From Pseudacidovorax sp. (lineage in GTDB: Bacteria > Pseudomonadota > Gammaproteobacteria > Burkholderiales > Burkholderiaceae_C), in NCBI RefSeq assembly GCF_017991995.1, contig NZ_JAGOPN010000019.1, forward strand, positions 85,913-149,912: DNA of 64,000 bases, read 5' to 3'. The number at the start of each line of letters is the position of its first letter. Within the stretch, counting starts at the first letter, position 1. Below, piece by piece: positions 16,723-25,920 of this stretch. The notes beneath the pieces are model-generated. The model was not told the origin of the DNA and searched no databases. It saw nothing but the letters and a program-made list of their open reading frames with translations. The position numbers and the translations under genes were made by a program.

Positions 16723-18165
16723 ATGGATGCTCCGGTGACGTCGTTCGGCGGATGGCGCCATTCCTCGCTCGTGGGAATGACGCCTTCACCCGTTTCCGGC
16801 GATGAGGCGGACCGCTGGGTCCGCGGCGAACTGGTGCGCTCGCTCATGCGGGCCGCCCGGGGCAACTACATCCTGGCGGCGGTGCTCACGCCCGTCATCG
16901 TGGCCCTGAGCTGGCGCGACCTGCCCTGGTGGGTCGCCTCGCTCTGGGTGTTCCTGGTGGTCTGCGTCTCGCTCGCGCGGGTGCGCTTCGAGCACCTCTA
17001 CCGGCTGCGCTACGAAGGCCGCGACGCCGATGCGCAGGAGCATTTCGTCCACCGCTACCGGCATCTCTGGGGCGCCAGCGGTGTCGTCTGGGGCATGTCG
17101 GCGTACCTGTTCTTCGAGCGCACTCCGCTGGTCAACCAGTTCATCTGCTGGTTCATCGTGGCGGGGGCCGCCACCTTCCCCGTGGTCAGCATCGCGCTGC
17201 ATCCGCCGGTGCTGCGGCGCTACATGGCCTCGCTGTTCATCACCATGCTGCTGTGCATGGGCATCCGCGTGGCGGAGGTGGGCATCGAGGGCCTGCAGTT
17301 CGGGCTGCCCTTCGTGCTGCTGCCGGCGCTGCACTGGTGGCTGCTGCTGCACGCGGGCCGGCGCATCTACGAGACGGCACGCAACAGCTTCGAGCTGCTC
17401 TTCCACAACAAGATCCTGATCGCCTCGCTCACCCAGCAGCGGCAGGCGGCCGTCTCGGCGGTGGCGATGAAGAACCGCTTCCTGGCCAGCGCGGCGCACG
17501 ACATGCGCCAGCCGGTGCTGGCGCTGTCGCTGTACGCCGACTGGCTGCGCAACGAGCCGGAGCTGGTGCACGAGATCGCGCCCAAGATCTCGGGCGCCAC
17601 GCAGGCGGTGAACGTGCTGTTCGACTCGCTGTTCGACCTGGCGCGCATCGATTCGGGCCAGGTGCGGCTGCACATCGAGCGGGTGGACGTGGTGCAGCTG
17701 CTGCGCGACCTGGAGCTGCAGTACCGCCCGGTGGCCGAGGCCAAGGGCCTGCGCTTCCGGGTGCACATGGTGCCCGGCACGGTGTTGACCGACCCGGTGC
17801 GGGTACGGCGCATGCTGGGCAACCTGCTGTCGAACGCCATCAAGTACACGCACGAGGGCGGCGTGCTGCTGGCGGCGCGGCAGACCCGCGAAGGGCTGCG
17901 GGTGGAAGTCTGGGACACCGGCATCGGCATCCCGCGCGAGCACCTGCGCGACGTCTTCCTGGAGTTCTACAAGGTGGCCGACCACGACGCCGGCACCTCC
18001 GACGGCTTCGGCCTCGGCCTGGCCATCGTGGCGCGCCTGTCGCACGCCCTGGGCCATGCGGTGAGCGTGCGCTCCCGCGTCGGCCGCGGCAGCGTCTTCC
18101 GCGTGATGCTCACCGACGCCGACGAGACCCAGGCCCAGGCCCGCATGTCGGACGCCGTGGGCTGA
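16723..18165 (+). CDS. Membrane sensor histidine kinase (HDMRQP type)
   Basis: This kinase of about 480 residues has an N-terminal membrane block of five to six helices (about 45-215) without a large periplasmic loop. The H-box AAHDMRQPVLALSLYADWL belongs to the subgroup with HDxRQP. The HATPase has NLLSNAIKY, DTGIGI and GFGLGL. There is no receiver, so it needs a separate partner. None is adjacent; the nearest candidate is the NarL-type regulator at 22547-23146 beyond the iron module. The start is uncertain: ATG 16723 or ATG 16777, neither with a strong ribosome site. The terminator ends just before 16723. The stimulus is unknown. Confidence 0.8.
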   Translation: MDAPVTSFGGWRHSSLVGMTPSPVSGDEADRWVRGELVRSLMRAARGNYILAAVLTPVIVALSWRDLPWWVASLWVFLVVCVSLARVRFEHLYRLRYEGRDADAQEHFVHRYRHLWGASGVVWGMSAYLFFERTPLVNQFICWFIVAGAATFPVVSIALHPPVLRRYMASLFITMLLCMGIRVAEVGIEGLQFGLPFVLLPALHWWLLLHAGRRIYETARNSFELLFHNKILIASLTQQRQAAVSAVAMKNRFLASAAHDMRQPVLALSLYADWLRNEPELVHEIAPKISGATQAVNVLFDSLFDLARIDSGQVRLHIERVDVVQLLRDLELQYRPVAEAKGLRFRVHMVPGTVLTDPVRVRRMLGNLLSNAIKYTHEGGVLLAARQTREGLRVEVWDTGIGIPREHLRDVFLEFYKVADHDAGTSDGFGLGLAIVARLSHALGHAVSVRSRVGRGSVFRVMLTDADETQAQARMSDAVG

Positions 18166-18180
18166 GCCTGTGGCCCTCGT

Positions 18181-20700
18181 TCACCAGCGGTAGGTGGCGG
18201 TGGCGACCACACGGCGTTGGTCGCCGTAGTAGCACGTCTGCGCAGTGCTGTCGCAATTGCTCAGGTACGTCCGGTTGGTCAGGTTGCGCACGTTGAGCGC
18301 CAGGCTCCAGCGGTCGATGTCGTAGGCCAGCAGCAGGTCGACCAGGGTATAGGCCGGCACCTTGACGGGTGTGCGCCCACCGTTGCCGTAGGTCGAGCCG
18401 GTGTGGCGCGCCCCGATGCCCACCTTCAGGCCGTTGGTGAAACGGTAGTCGATCCAGCCCGATAGCTGGTTCCGCGGTACGGCCAGGGCCTGTCTGCCGA
18501 TCTGTTCGGGGTTGGCGCTGGCGGTGACGATGGCGCGCGGCGTGTAGCTGTAGGCCGCGGTGAGGTTCATGCGCGGCATCGGCTGCGTGGTGGCCTCCAG
18601 TTCCAGGCCACGCGTGGAGATCTCCCCGGTCTGGTAGGGCACGAAGTCCGGATCGAAGGTGATGTAGTTGCGCCGCCGCAGGTCGAAGATGGCCGCGCTG
18701 TAGAGGCTGCGCGAGCCCGGCGGCTGGTAGCGCAGCCCCGCTTCGTATTGCCGCCCGGTCTCGGGCTCGAAGGGCTGGCGAGTCAGCGGGTTGAGCGCCG
18801 GGTTCGGGTTGAACGACTCGGTGTAACTCGCGTAGGGTGCGAGCCCGTTGGGCGCCAGATACACCAGCCCCGCGCGCTTGGTGAACCGGTGGTCGGCCAC
18901 GCGCGAGGATGCACCACCCAGCCGGTCGAAGTTTTCCGTGCGCGCCTGGTCGTATCGGCCGCCCAGCGTGAGCTGCCAGCGCTCGCCCCACTTGATCTGG
19001 TCCTGCAGGTACAGGCCTGTCTGCTGCAGGCGCGTGCTGTCGATGGCATAGGGGTCGGGAATCTCGAACGGTCCGTTGGGGTAGACGGGCGCCGCGATGT
19101 CCAGCAGCGGTGCACTGCCGCCGCTGAAGGTGCGCGCCTCGAAGCGACTGCGCTGGTGGTCCAGGCCGAGCAGCAGCGTGTGCTGCCAGTCGCCGCGTCG
19201 CAGGTCGGCCTGCAGTTGGTTGTCGAGGCTCAGGCTGCGAGCCGACTCGCGGCTGCCGAAGAGCGTCCGGCTCAGCAGCCGGTAGTTGGCGGGGTTCAGC
19301 GGCTGCTCCGGGTCCGTCGCGACGAAGCGGGGCGCCTGCAGCCCGGCGTAGTCGAGCTTCATGTGCCCCGCCCGCAGGTTCTGGCGGAAGGTGAAGGTGT
19401 CGTTCAGCCTGTGCTCGAACTGGTAGCCGACCAGTGTCTGGTCCTGGTCGAAGCGGTCGAAGTGGCGATTGCCGATGTCGAGCGTGCTCGGAATGCGGCT
19501 GCCCACCGGCGTGGGTACCAGCGAGCCCTCGATGGGCCGGATGCGGGTGTACACGCCGGCGCGGTTGCGCATGAGTTGCGCATACAGGGTGAGCGAGGTG
19601 TCGCCCGACAGCCGCCATGTGAGCGACGGCGCGAGGTACGTGCGGTCGTCGTCCTTGTCGCCGGTCGGCATCCGCGCGTCACGCAGCAGGCCGACGACGC
19701 GGTAGCGCACCTGGCCCTCGGCGTCGAGCTTGCCCGAGAAGTCCCCGGCGATCTGCTTGTGGCCGTGGCTGCCCACCTGCATCTGCAGCTCGCGCACCGG
19801 CAAGGCTGTGGGCAGCTTGCTCACCACGTCGACCACGCCGCCCGGGCTGGCCTGGCCATAGAGCACCGACGCCGGTCCACGCAGCACGTCGATCCGTTCC
19901 GTGCCGTAGGGCTCGACCTTCCAGACGGCGAAGGTGTTGGCGTTGCGCAGTGGCAGGCCGTCCTGGTAGAAGCCCGGGCTGTAGGCATCGAAACCGCGGA
20001 TGCTGATCCAGTCGTAGCGCGAGTCGGCCCCGTAGGGCGAGATGTTGATGCCGGGCGTGTAGCCGAGCGCGTCGCGCACGGTGGTGGCGCCGATGGCCTC
20101 GATGCGCTCGGCGGTGACGACCGACAGCGACTGCGGTGTCTCGATGATGGGCGTGTCGGTCTTGCTGCCGGCTGCGCTCCGGCGCGCGAGATAGCCGCGC
20201 ACCGGCCCGGTCGCGGCGTCGCCGTCCGCCGTGACGGTCACGGCCGGCAGGGCGGCCGTGGAAGGCGGCGCCACGGTCTGGCCTGCTTGCGCCGGGGCGG
20301 CGGGCGGCAATTGCGGGCGCAGCACGTAGGCGCCGTTGTCCAGCCGTGCCGCGCGCAGCCCGGTGCCGGCGAGCAGGGCCTGCAGCGCGGCGTCCACCGT
20401 GTAGGTGCCGCGAACGCCTGGTGTCTGCCGACCTTGTGTCTGCTCCGGGGTGAAGCTCAGCAGGACGTCGGCAGACGAGGCCAGCCGGTGCAGGGCTGAC
20501 GCCAGCGGACCGGCCGGGATGTCGAAGGCGTGCGTAGCGGCGGTCTGCGCGACCGGGGCCTGGGCGCGGGCCTGCCCGGGCAGGGAGGCCAGGACCAGGC
20601 CGTCCAGCGCAAGCCAGGCCGCCGCGAAGGTGGGGCGCAGGACCGACCGGTGCCGCGACGGACGCCCGGGATGCAGGGGATGAAGGGGCTTGGCGCGCAT
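18181..20700 (-). CDS. TonB-dependent siderophore receptor with signalling (STN) domain
   Basis: The 839-residue outer-membrane transducer has a signal peptide ending near residue 47 (ARAQA). An STN domain follows (about 55-110, FDIPAGPLASALHRLA), then a plug (RGFDAY, VLRGPASVLYGQASPGG) and a beta-barrel ending in the aromatic residue Trp (ATYRW). Plug sequence and size resemble ferrichrome/ferrioxamine-type receptors; the siderophore is not known. The STN domain should contact the FecR-like protein encoded upstream and switch on the FecI-like sigma factor. An AGGA ribosome site supports the start, removing 55 upstream in-frame residues. It is convergent with the kinase gene, only 15 bases apart. 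Confidence 0.93.
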   Translation of the reverse strand: MRAKPLHPLHPGRPSRHRSVLRPTFAAAWLALDGLVLASLPGQARAQAPVAQTAATHAFDIPAGPLASALHRLASSADVLLSFTPEQTQGRQTPGVRGTYTVDAALQALLAGTGLRAARLDNGAYVLRPQLPPAAPAQAGQTVAPPSTAALPAVTVTADGDAATGPVRGYLARRSAAGSKTDTPIIETPQSLSVVTAERIEAIGATTVRDALGYTPGINISPYGADSRYDWISIRGFDAYSPGFYQDGLPLRNANTFAVWKVEPYGTERIDVLRGPASVLYGQASPGGVVDVVSKLPTALPVRELQMQVGSHGHKQIAGDFSGKLDAEGQVRYRVVGLLRDARMPTGDKDDDRTYLAPSLTWRLSGDTSLTLYAQLMRNRAGVYTRIRPIEGSLVPTPVGSRIPSTLDIGNRHFDRFDQDQTLVGYQFEHRLNDTFTFRQNLRAGHMKLDYAGLQAPRFVATDPEQPLNPANYRLLSRTLFGSRESARSLSLDNQLQADLRRGDWQHTLLLGLDHQRSRFEARTFSGGSAPLLDIAAPVYPNGPFEIPDPYAIDSTRLQQTGLYLQDQIKWGERWQLTLGGRYDQARTENFDRLGGASSRVADHRFTKRAGLVYLAPNGLAPYASYTESFNPNPALNPLTRQPFEPETGRQYEAGLRYQPPGSRSLYSAAIFDLRRRNYITFDPDFVPYQTGEISTRGLELEATTQPMPRMNLTAAYSYTPRAIVTASANPEQIGRQALAVPRNQLSGWIDYRFTNGLKVGIGARHTGSTYGNGGRTPVKVPAYTLVDLLLAYDIDRWSLALNVRNLTNRTYLSNCDSTAQTCYYGDQRRVVATATYRW

Positions 20701-20874
20701 GGGATTTCCTCGGAAGTGACAAGAAGTGCTCTCCCTGGTGAGGTGCCGCGAAACGGCGGATCGGGCAGTCGTCGAAGCAAAAAAACTTTGCGCGGCGCGC
20801 GCAGCAGGCCGTGCCAGGCGGCGACGGAGGGCAAGACCGGGCACCGCGGCGCACCCGCGGGCCACGCGGCGGCG

Positions 20875-21906
20875 TCAGGGCTGCGCTTCGACCGTCACCC
20901 AGAAGCGGGTGCGCTGCGCTACCTGCACGGGCAGCACATTGGGCAGCGTGGCGAGGATGCGGTCGGTGTCCTGCAGCGGGAACACGCCCGACAGCCGCAG
21001 ATCCCCCACCTCGGGCGCGCACCGGACGGCGCCCTGGCGGTAGCGGCCGAGTTCTTCGAGGAAGGCGTCCAGCCGCATGTCGTCCGCCACCAGTTGCCCG
21101 CGTGTCCAGGCCGGGGCGGCGTCGTCGGCCGGCCCTGCGGGGCCGATCGCGCTGCGGGTGAAGCTCAGGCGCTGGCCGGCTTCCAGCACACGAGGGCGCT
21201 GTGCCAGGTCATCCGGCGCGATCTCGACCGCACTTTGGAGGACGGCGACGTCGGTGCCCTGCATCCGCTGGCGCACGGTGAAGCGGGTGCCCAGTGCACG
21301 GATGCGGCCCTGCGCGGTCGCGACGACGAGGGGCGGCCAGGCACGGCCTGTCGCCGTCTGCGCATGACCTGTGACGACCAGCACCTCGCCTGCCAGGAGG
21401 CGAAGCAGGCGCTGTGCAGCGTCGAAGCGCACATCCACCGCGCTGTCGGTGTTGAGCGTCAACGCGGTGCCATCGGCCAGCATGACGGTGCGCTGCTCGC
21501 CGATGCCGGTGCGGTAGTCGGCCGCCAGTCGCTGGGCGAGCGGCGTGCGCGCGGCGAGCAGGCCGGCCGTGCCGGCGATGCCGCCCCACAGCAGGACGCG
21601 CAGCGCGGCGCGGCGTTTCGGCGCCGTCGCCGTGCCGGTGTAGGGCGAGAGCACCTGGTAGGCGGCGCGGGGGGCCATGTCCTTGAAGCGGCCGGTGACC
21701 TCCTCGATGTGCCGCCAGGCGCGCTCATGGTCGGGATGCGCGCTGCGCCACCGGGACCAGCGTTGCCGGTCGTCGTCCCCGGCCTCGCCCGACATGAACA
21801 GGGTCAGCCAGTCGGCCGCCTGGTCGGCGATGGCCGGGTCGATGGCACGGCCACCGGCCCGTGGTGCCGGCCGGCCCGCGGCCAGTGTGCTCGTCGGCTC
21901 GGTCAC
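20875..21906 (-). CDS. FecR-family anti-sigma regulator
   Basis: The 343-residue inner-membrane protein has an N-terminal cytoplasmic part containing the conserved ADWLTLFMSGEAGDDD...WRSAHPDHERAW region, which binds the sigma factor. One membrane helix (about 105-122) follows, then a periplasmic FecR domain (RTVMLADGTALTLNTDSAVDV). It passes the signal from the receptor STN domain to the FecI-like sigma factor encoded 15 bases upstream. The start is a GTG. A 174-base spacer separates it from the receptor gene and has no other gene. Confidence 0.92.
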   Translation of the reverse strand: MTEPTSTLAAGRPAPRAGGRAIDPAIADQAADWLTLFMSGEAGDDDRQRWSRWRSAHPDHERAWRHIEEVTGRFKDMAPRAAYQVLSPYTGTATAPKRRAALRVLLWGGIAGTAGLLAARTPLAQRLAADYRTGIGEQRTVMLADGTALTLNTDSAVDVRFDAAQRLLRLLAGEVLVVTGHAQTATGRAWPPLVVATAQGRIRALGTRFTVRQRMQGTDVAVLQSAVEIAPDDLAQRPRVLEAGQRLSFTRSAIGPAGPADDAAPAWTRGQLVADDMRLDAFLEELGRYRQGAVRCAPEVGDLRLSGVFPLQDTDRILATLPNVLPVQVAQRTRFWVTVEAQP

Positions 21907-21921
21907 GACAGGGAGGGCCGA

Positions 21922-22434
21922 TCAGGTGCCGAGCACGAACAGGCAGTGCCGGTTCGCACGAGACAGGTATTGCTTGACCGAACTGGTCGAGACGCGAAGG
22001 CGCGCCGCGATGTCGGCGTAGCTCAGATCTTCCAGGTGGGCCAGCAGGAAGGCTTCGCGTACCGGTAGGGGCAGGCCGTCGAGCGCCTGGTCCACCTGGC
22101 GCAGGGCTTCGAGCGCCAGGTAGCGCGTTTCGGGCGAGGGGGCGAGTTCGCCGGGGAGCGTTGCCAGCACGGCGAGGTAGGCGTCTTCGAGCCGCTGCCT
22201 GCGATGGCGATGGGCGATCAGTCGCCGTGCCACCGTGGCAAGAAAGGGGCGCGGCGCCTCGATCCGGGCGGGCATCCCCGCCGTGATCATGCTCAGGAAG
22301 GTGTCCTGCGCCAGATCCGCTGCCACGCAGGAATCGCCAAGACGCCGCCGGAGCCAGCCTTTCAGCCAGCCGTGATGGGCGACATACAACCCCTCGATGC
22401 TTTGCGGAGGAAGCGAAAACTCGGTACTGGCCAC
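21922..22434 (-). CDS. FecI-type ECF sigma factor
   Basis: The 170-residue protein has sigma region 2 (LYVAHHGWLKGWLRRRLGD, DLAQDTFLSM) and region 4 (LPLPVREAFLLAHLEDLSYADIAARL). It directs RNA polymerase to the receptor gene and its own cluster when the cognate siderophore is present. The start is GTG, preceded by GAGGG at proper spacing; an ATG five bases upstream is out of frame. The Fur box 43 bases upstream ties it to iron limitation. Confidence 0.93.
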   Translation of the reverse strand: MASTEFSLPPQSIEGLYVAHHGWLKGWLRRRLGDSCVAADLAQDTFLSMITAGMPARIEAPRPFLATVARRLIAHRHRRQRLEDAYLAVLATLPGELAPSPETRYLALEALRQVDQALDGLPLPVREAFLLAHLEDLSYADIAARLRVSTSSVKQYLSRANRHCLFVLGT

Positions 22435-22476
22435 GACATGCCCTCGGATGCGCCACGGACGATCTGATCGTCCAAT

Positions 22477-22493
22477 ATGAGAATTGTTCTCAT
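22477..22493. promoter_or_regulatory. Fur box before the FecI-type sigma gene
   Basis: ATGAGAATTGTTCTCAT is a perfect 7-3-7 inverted repeat (ATGAGAA and TTCTCAT) of the kind found before FecI-type genes in betaproteobacteria. It is surrounded by AT-rich bases in an otherwise GC-rich stretch, consistent with a Fur-repressed promoter read towards 22434. Confidence 0.8.
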
Positions 22494-22546
22494 TCTATGG
22501 CGTGCCATCCGAGGCGCCGCGGCAACACGCGGCCGGGATCGAGGAA

Positions 22547-23146
22547 TCAGCGCAGATTCGAAAGCAGCCCGTGGCTGCGCGCGTGGTGCAGCGCCTGCGT
22601 GCGGCTCTTGACGCCCAGTCTGCGGAACAGCCGCCACAGGTGCACCTTGACGGTGTGCTCGCTGATCTCCAGCTGGGTGGCGATGTCGCGGTTGGACAGG
22701 CCCTGGTCCAGCATGGCGATCAGCTGCGTCTGCCGACGCGAGAGCTTGCCCGTGGGCGCCGGCGGCTCCAGGTCGCCGTCGTCGGCCAGCAGCAGGCCGC
22801 GCAGGGCCGCCGTCAGCTCGGCCGAACCGCTGGACTTCTCGATGTAGATGTCGGCACCGGCCTCGATGCAGGCCTCTTCCATGTCGGCGGCGGGCGAGGC
22901 GGAGTACACGGCCACCGGGATGTCGGGGTACGACTCCTTGACCGTCAGCACGCCCGAGACGCCGGTGACGTCGGGCAGCTTGAGGTCGAGGCAGAACAGC
23001 TTGGGCCGGCCGTGGTGCTCCACGGCGTTGGCCAGCTTGTCCAGGCGGTCGAGTTCGACCACGTTCTCGGAGGGCCGCAGGCGGCGAAGGACCATCACGA
23101 TGGCCTCGCGCATCAGGGGATGGTCGTCGATGACGTAGATGCTCAT
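22547..23146 (-). CDS. NarL/FixJ-family response regulator
   Basis: The 199-residue regulator has a receiver with VIDDHPLM, phospho-Asp in LFCLDLKLPDV and a lysine in IYIEKS. The C-terminal LuxR-type helix-turn-helix reads LSRRQTQLIAMLDQGLSNRDIATQLEISEHTVKVH. No kinase is adjacent. The HDMRQP-type kinase at 16723-18165, lying across the iron module, is of the kind that pairs with such regulators. The targets are unknown. Confidence 0.88.
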   Translation of the reverse strand: MSIYVIDDHPLMREAIVMVLRRLRPSENVVELDRLDKLANAVEHHGRPKLFCLDLKLPDVTGVSGVLTVKESYPDIPVAVYSASPAADMEEACIEAGADIYIEKSSGSAELTAALRGLLLADDGDLEPPAPTGKLSRRQTQLIAMLDQGLSNRDIATQLEISEHTVKVHLWRLFRRLGVKSRTQALHHARSHGLLSNLR

Positions 23147-23205
23147 GGTGTGCGTGTCCGGAGAGGGGGCCGGGAGTTGGCGTCCGTCGGGGGCGACGTG
23201 CCGGG

Positions 23206-24540
23206 TCAGGACGCTCGGGCGGATTCGGCCGCCGCTTCCGCCAGCACGGCCAGCGCTGCCACGACGGCAGCGCGCGCCGCATTGTCCAGCGGCGCGAGCC
23301 GGGAAGCCAGCGCCGCGAGGGCCGGTTCGCCCTCCGCCTGCAACTGCGCGATGGCGCGGCCGGCTTCCTGGGGCGAGGCGAAGCCCAGGCTCTGCAGCAG
23401 CACCGTGCCGCGCGCGTCCTGCAGCTTGAAGTAGAACTGGCCGTCGCGCTCGCGGTACTGCTTGAAGCTGGGCCGCGCGGCCTTGGCGGCCTTCGCCGTG
23501 CCGCTGGCGGCAGCGCCGAGCTGGCCCAGGTTGCGCAGGCCCACGGCCTCGCGCAGCCGCGAGGTCAGCGCGCGCGAGAGCACGCGGGCCTTCTCACCGC
23601 CCGCGCGCAGCGTGTCCTCGATGCGCTGGGGCTCGGCCATCAGCGCCTCGTAGCGCTCGCGCAGGGGGGCGACCTCCTGGTCGATGCGGTCGACCAGCAC
23701 CTGCTTGGCGTCGCCCCAGGCGATGCCCTCGGCATAGGCCTTGCGCAGCGCGTCGGTCTCGTCGGCGGTGGCGAAGGCCTGGTAGATCTGGAACAGCGCC
23801 GAGCCCTCGGCCTCCTTGGGCTCGCCGGGCGCGCGCGAGTCGGTCACGATGCCGGCGATCAGCTTCTGCAACTGGGCCCGCGAGGAGAAGAGGGGAATGG
23901 TGTTGCCGTAGCTCTTGCTCATCTTGCGGCCGTCCAGGCCGGGCAGCAGGGCGACGGCGTCGTCGATCTCGGCCTCGGGCAGCGTGAAGTGCTCGCCGTA
24001 GAGGTGGTTGAAGCGCTGCGCCATGTCGCGCGCCATCTCGATGTGTTGCACCTGGTCGCGGCCCACCGGCACCTTGTGGGCGTTGAACATCAGGATGTCG
24101 GCCGCCATCAGCGCCGGGTACATGAACAGGCCGATGCTCACGTCCGCATCCGGGTCGGTGCCGGCGGCGGTGTTGCGGTCCACCGCGGCCTTGTAGGCAT
24201 GGGCGCGGTTGAGCACGCCCTTGCCGGTCACGCAGCTGAGGAACCAGGTCAGCTCCGGAATCTCGGGAATGTCGGACTGGCGGTAGAAGGTCACGCGCTC
24301 CGGATCGAGCCCGCAGGCCAGCCACGAGGCCGCGATCTCCAGCGTGGAACGCTGGATGCGCGCCGGCTCGTCGCACTTGATGAGCGCGTGGTAGTCGGCC
24401 AGGAAGTAGTAGCTCTGCACGTCCGGGCGCTGGCTGAAGCGCACCGAATGGCGGATCGAGCCGACGTAGTTGCCCAGGTGCGGCGTGCCGGTGGTGGTGA
24501 TGCCGGTCAGGAAGCGGGTCGGAGCGGAGGCGGAGGACAT
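23206..24540 (-). CDS. trpS: Tryptophanyl-tRNA synthetase with C-terminal YegP-like domain
   Basis: The 444-residue class I synthetase charges tRNA-Trp. The ATP-binding signatures are visible as [12 protein letters not shown] (HIGH equivalent) and [10 protein letters not shown] (KMSKS). After the catalytic body (about 335 residues, the length of E. coli TrpS) comes an Ala/Lys linker. It leads to a domain (about 375-425) containing [20 protein letters not shown], resembling the small DUF1508/YegP fold. The start MSSASAP at 24540 is chosen because the aminoacylation fold begins right there. Confidence 0.95.
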   Translation of the reverse strand: MSSASAPTRFLTGITTTGTPHLGNYVGSIRHSVRFSQRPDVQSYYFLADYHALIKCDEPARIQRSTLEIAASWLACGLDPERVTFYRQSDIPEIPELTWFLSCVTGKGVLNRAHAYKAAVDRNTAAGTDPDADVSIGLFMYPALMAADILMFNAHKVPVGRDQVQHIEMARDMAQRFNHLYGEHFTLPEAEIDDAVALLPGLDGRKMSKSYGNTIPLFSSRAQLQKLIAGIVTDSRAPGEPKEAEGSALFQIYQAFATADETDALRKAYAEGIAWGDAKQVLVDRIDQEVAPLRERYEALMAEPQRIEDTLRAGGEKARVLSRALTSRLREAVGLRNLGQLGAAASGTAKAAKAARPSFKQYRERDGQFYFKLQDARGTVLLQSLGFASPQEAGRAIAQLQAEGEPALAALASRLAPLDNAARAAVVAALAVLAEAAAESARAS

Positions 24541-24568
24541 GGCGGGGCGGACGGCGGCGAAAAGGGGG

Positions 24569-25240
24569 TCAGCGCAGCAGCGCGGCAATGGGAGAGATCA
24601 GCAGGTTCAGGAAGGCATAGCCCAGGCCCATCAGCGGCCGCAGCCACAGCGAGCCGACCACGCCCAGCACCACCAGGCCCATGACGATGAAGAAACCGAA
24701 GGGCTCGATGCGTGCTAGCCAGTACTGTGCCCGGCCGCGTGGCAGCAGGCCGGCCAGGATGCGGCCGCCGTCGAGCGGCGGCAGCGGGAACAGGTTGAAG
24801 GCCCACATGACCAGGTTGGTCAGGATGCCCGCGTTGGCCATGCCGACGAAGAAGCGCTCCTGCACGCCCGCCACGGTGAGCCCGACCAGGAACAGCGTCC
24901 AGAGGATGGCCTGGATGAAGTTGGAGGCCGGTCCGGCCAGCGCCACCCAGATCATGTCGCGCTTGGGGTTGCGCAGGTGGCCGAAGTTGACTGGCACCGG
25001 CTTGGCATAGCCGAAGAGGAAGGCACCCGAGGTGGCGAAATACAGCAGGATCGGCATGGCGATGGTGCCGATCGGGTCGATGTGCTTGAGCGGGTTGAGC
25101 GTGAGCCGCCCCATCATCTGCGCCGTGTTGTCGCCGAAGTGCCGGGCGACGTAGCCATGGGCCGCCTCGTGCACCGTGATCGCGAAGATCACCGGCAGGG
25201 CGTAGATGAGGACGGTCTGGATGAGGTTGGAGGCTTCCAC
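24569..25240 (-). CDS. Site-2-protease-family (M50) membrane metallopeptidase
   Basis: The 223-residue membrane protein has five to six helices. The zinc site is HEAAH (His24, Glu25, His28), with the third ligand in [12 protein letters not shown]. It is the short, PDZ-free form often found next to trpS and a YciO-like gene in Burkholderiales. The substrate is unknown. The start is GTG. It is followed after 28 bases by trpS on the same strand. Confidence 0.9.
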   Translation of the reverse strand: MEASNLIQTVLIYALPVIFAITVHEAAHGYVARHFGDNTAQMMGRLTLNPLKHIDPIGTIAMPILLYFATSGAFLFGYAKPVPVNFGHLRNPKRDMIWVALAGPASNFIQAILWTLFLVGLTVAGVQERFFVGMANAGILTNLVMWAFNLFPLPPLDGGRILAGLLPRGRAQYWLARIEPFGFFIVMGLVVLGVVGSLWLRPLMGLGYAFLNLLISPIAALLR

Positions 25241-25262
25241 CGCGGGATTGTCTCAGACGGAT

Positions 25263-25898
25263 TCACAGGCCAAGCGGCCCCAGCGGGCCGCGGCCCTGCC
25301 GGATCAGCGCCGGCTCGCCGCCCGCGTCCATGGGCGTGAGGTCGACCACCGTGGTGGGCTCGGAGGTGCAGGCGCCGGCGTCGATCACGGCGCCGACCAG
25401 CTTCTCGAAGCGGTCGCGGATCTCCTGGGGGTCGTTCATCGGCTCGGTCTCGCCGGGCGGGATGAGCGTGCTGGCCAGCAGGGGCGCGCCGTGCAGCGCC
25501 AGCAACTCGGCCAGCACCGGATGCTCGGGCACCCGCAGGCCGATGGTCTTGCGCTGCGGATGGCTCACGCGGCGGGGGACTTCCTTGGTCGCCTCCAGCA
25601 CGAAGGTGTAGGGGCCGGGCGTGCAGGTCTTGAGCAGGCGGTACTGGCGGTTGTCCACGCGGGCGTAATTGGCCAGCTCGCTCAGGTCGCGGCACAGCAG
25701 GGTCAGCAGCCGCTTCTCGTCGATCTGGCGGATGCGGCGCAGCTTGTCGACGGCATTCCGGTCGTCCAGCTGGCACGCCAGCGCATAGCTGGAGTCGGTG
25801 GGCACCGCGATCACCTCGCCCTTGGCGAGCAGGGCCGCCGCCTGCTTGAGCAGGCGCGGTTGCGGGTTGTCGGGGTGGACCTCGAAATACTGGGCCAT
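25263..25898 (-). CDS. YciO/YrdC/Sua5-family protein
   Basis: The 211-residue single YrdC-like domain has the signatures AVPTDSSYALACQL, TPGPYTFVLEA and IGLRVPEHPVL. YrdC/Sua5 proteins make threonylcarbamoyl-AMP for tRNA t6A. The E. coli paralogue YciO is the closest in pattern and its role is less clear, so the activity is inferred only from the family. AGGAGG precedes the ATG. It is 22 bases upstream of the M50 gene. Confidence 0.85.
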   Translation of the reverse strand: MAQYFEVHPDNPQPRLLKQAAALLAKGEVIAVPTDSSYALACQLDDRNAVDKLRRIRQIDEKRLLTLLCRDLSELANYARVDNRQYRLLKTCTPGPYTFVLEATKEVPRRVSHPQRKTIGLRVPEHPVLAELLALHGAPLLASTLIPPGETEPMNDPQEIRDRFEKLVGAVIDAGACTSEPTTVVDLTPMDAGGEPALIRQGRGPLGPLGL

Positions 25899-25920
25899 GG
25901 TCTTGTCCTCCTGTCGAAGT

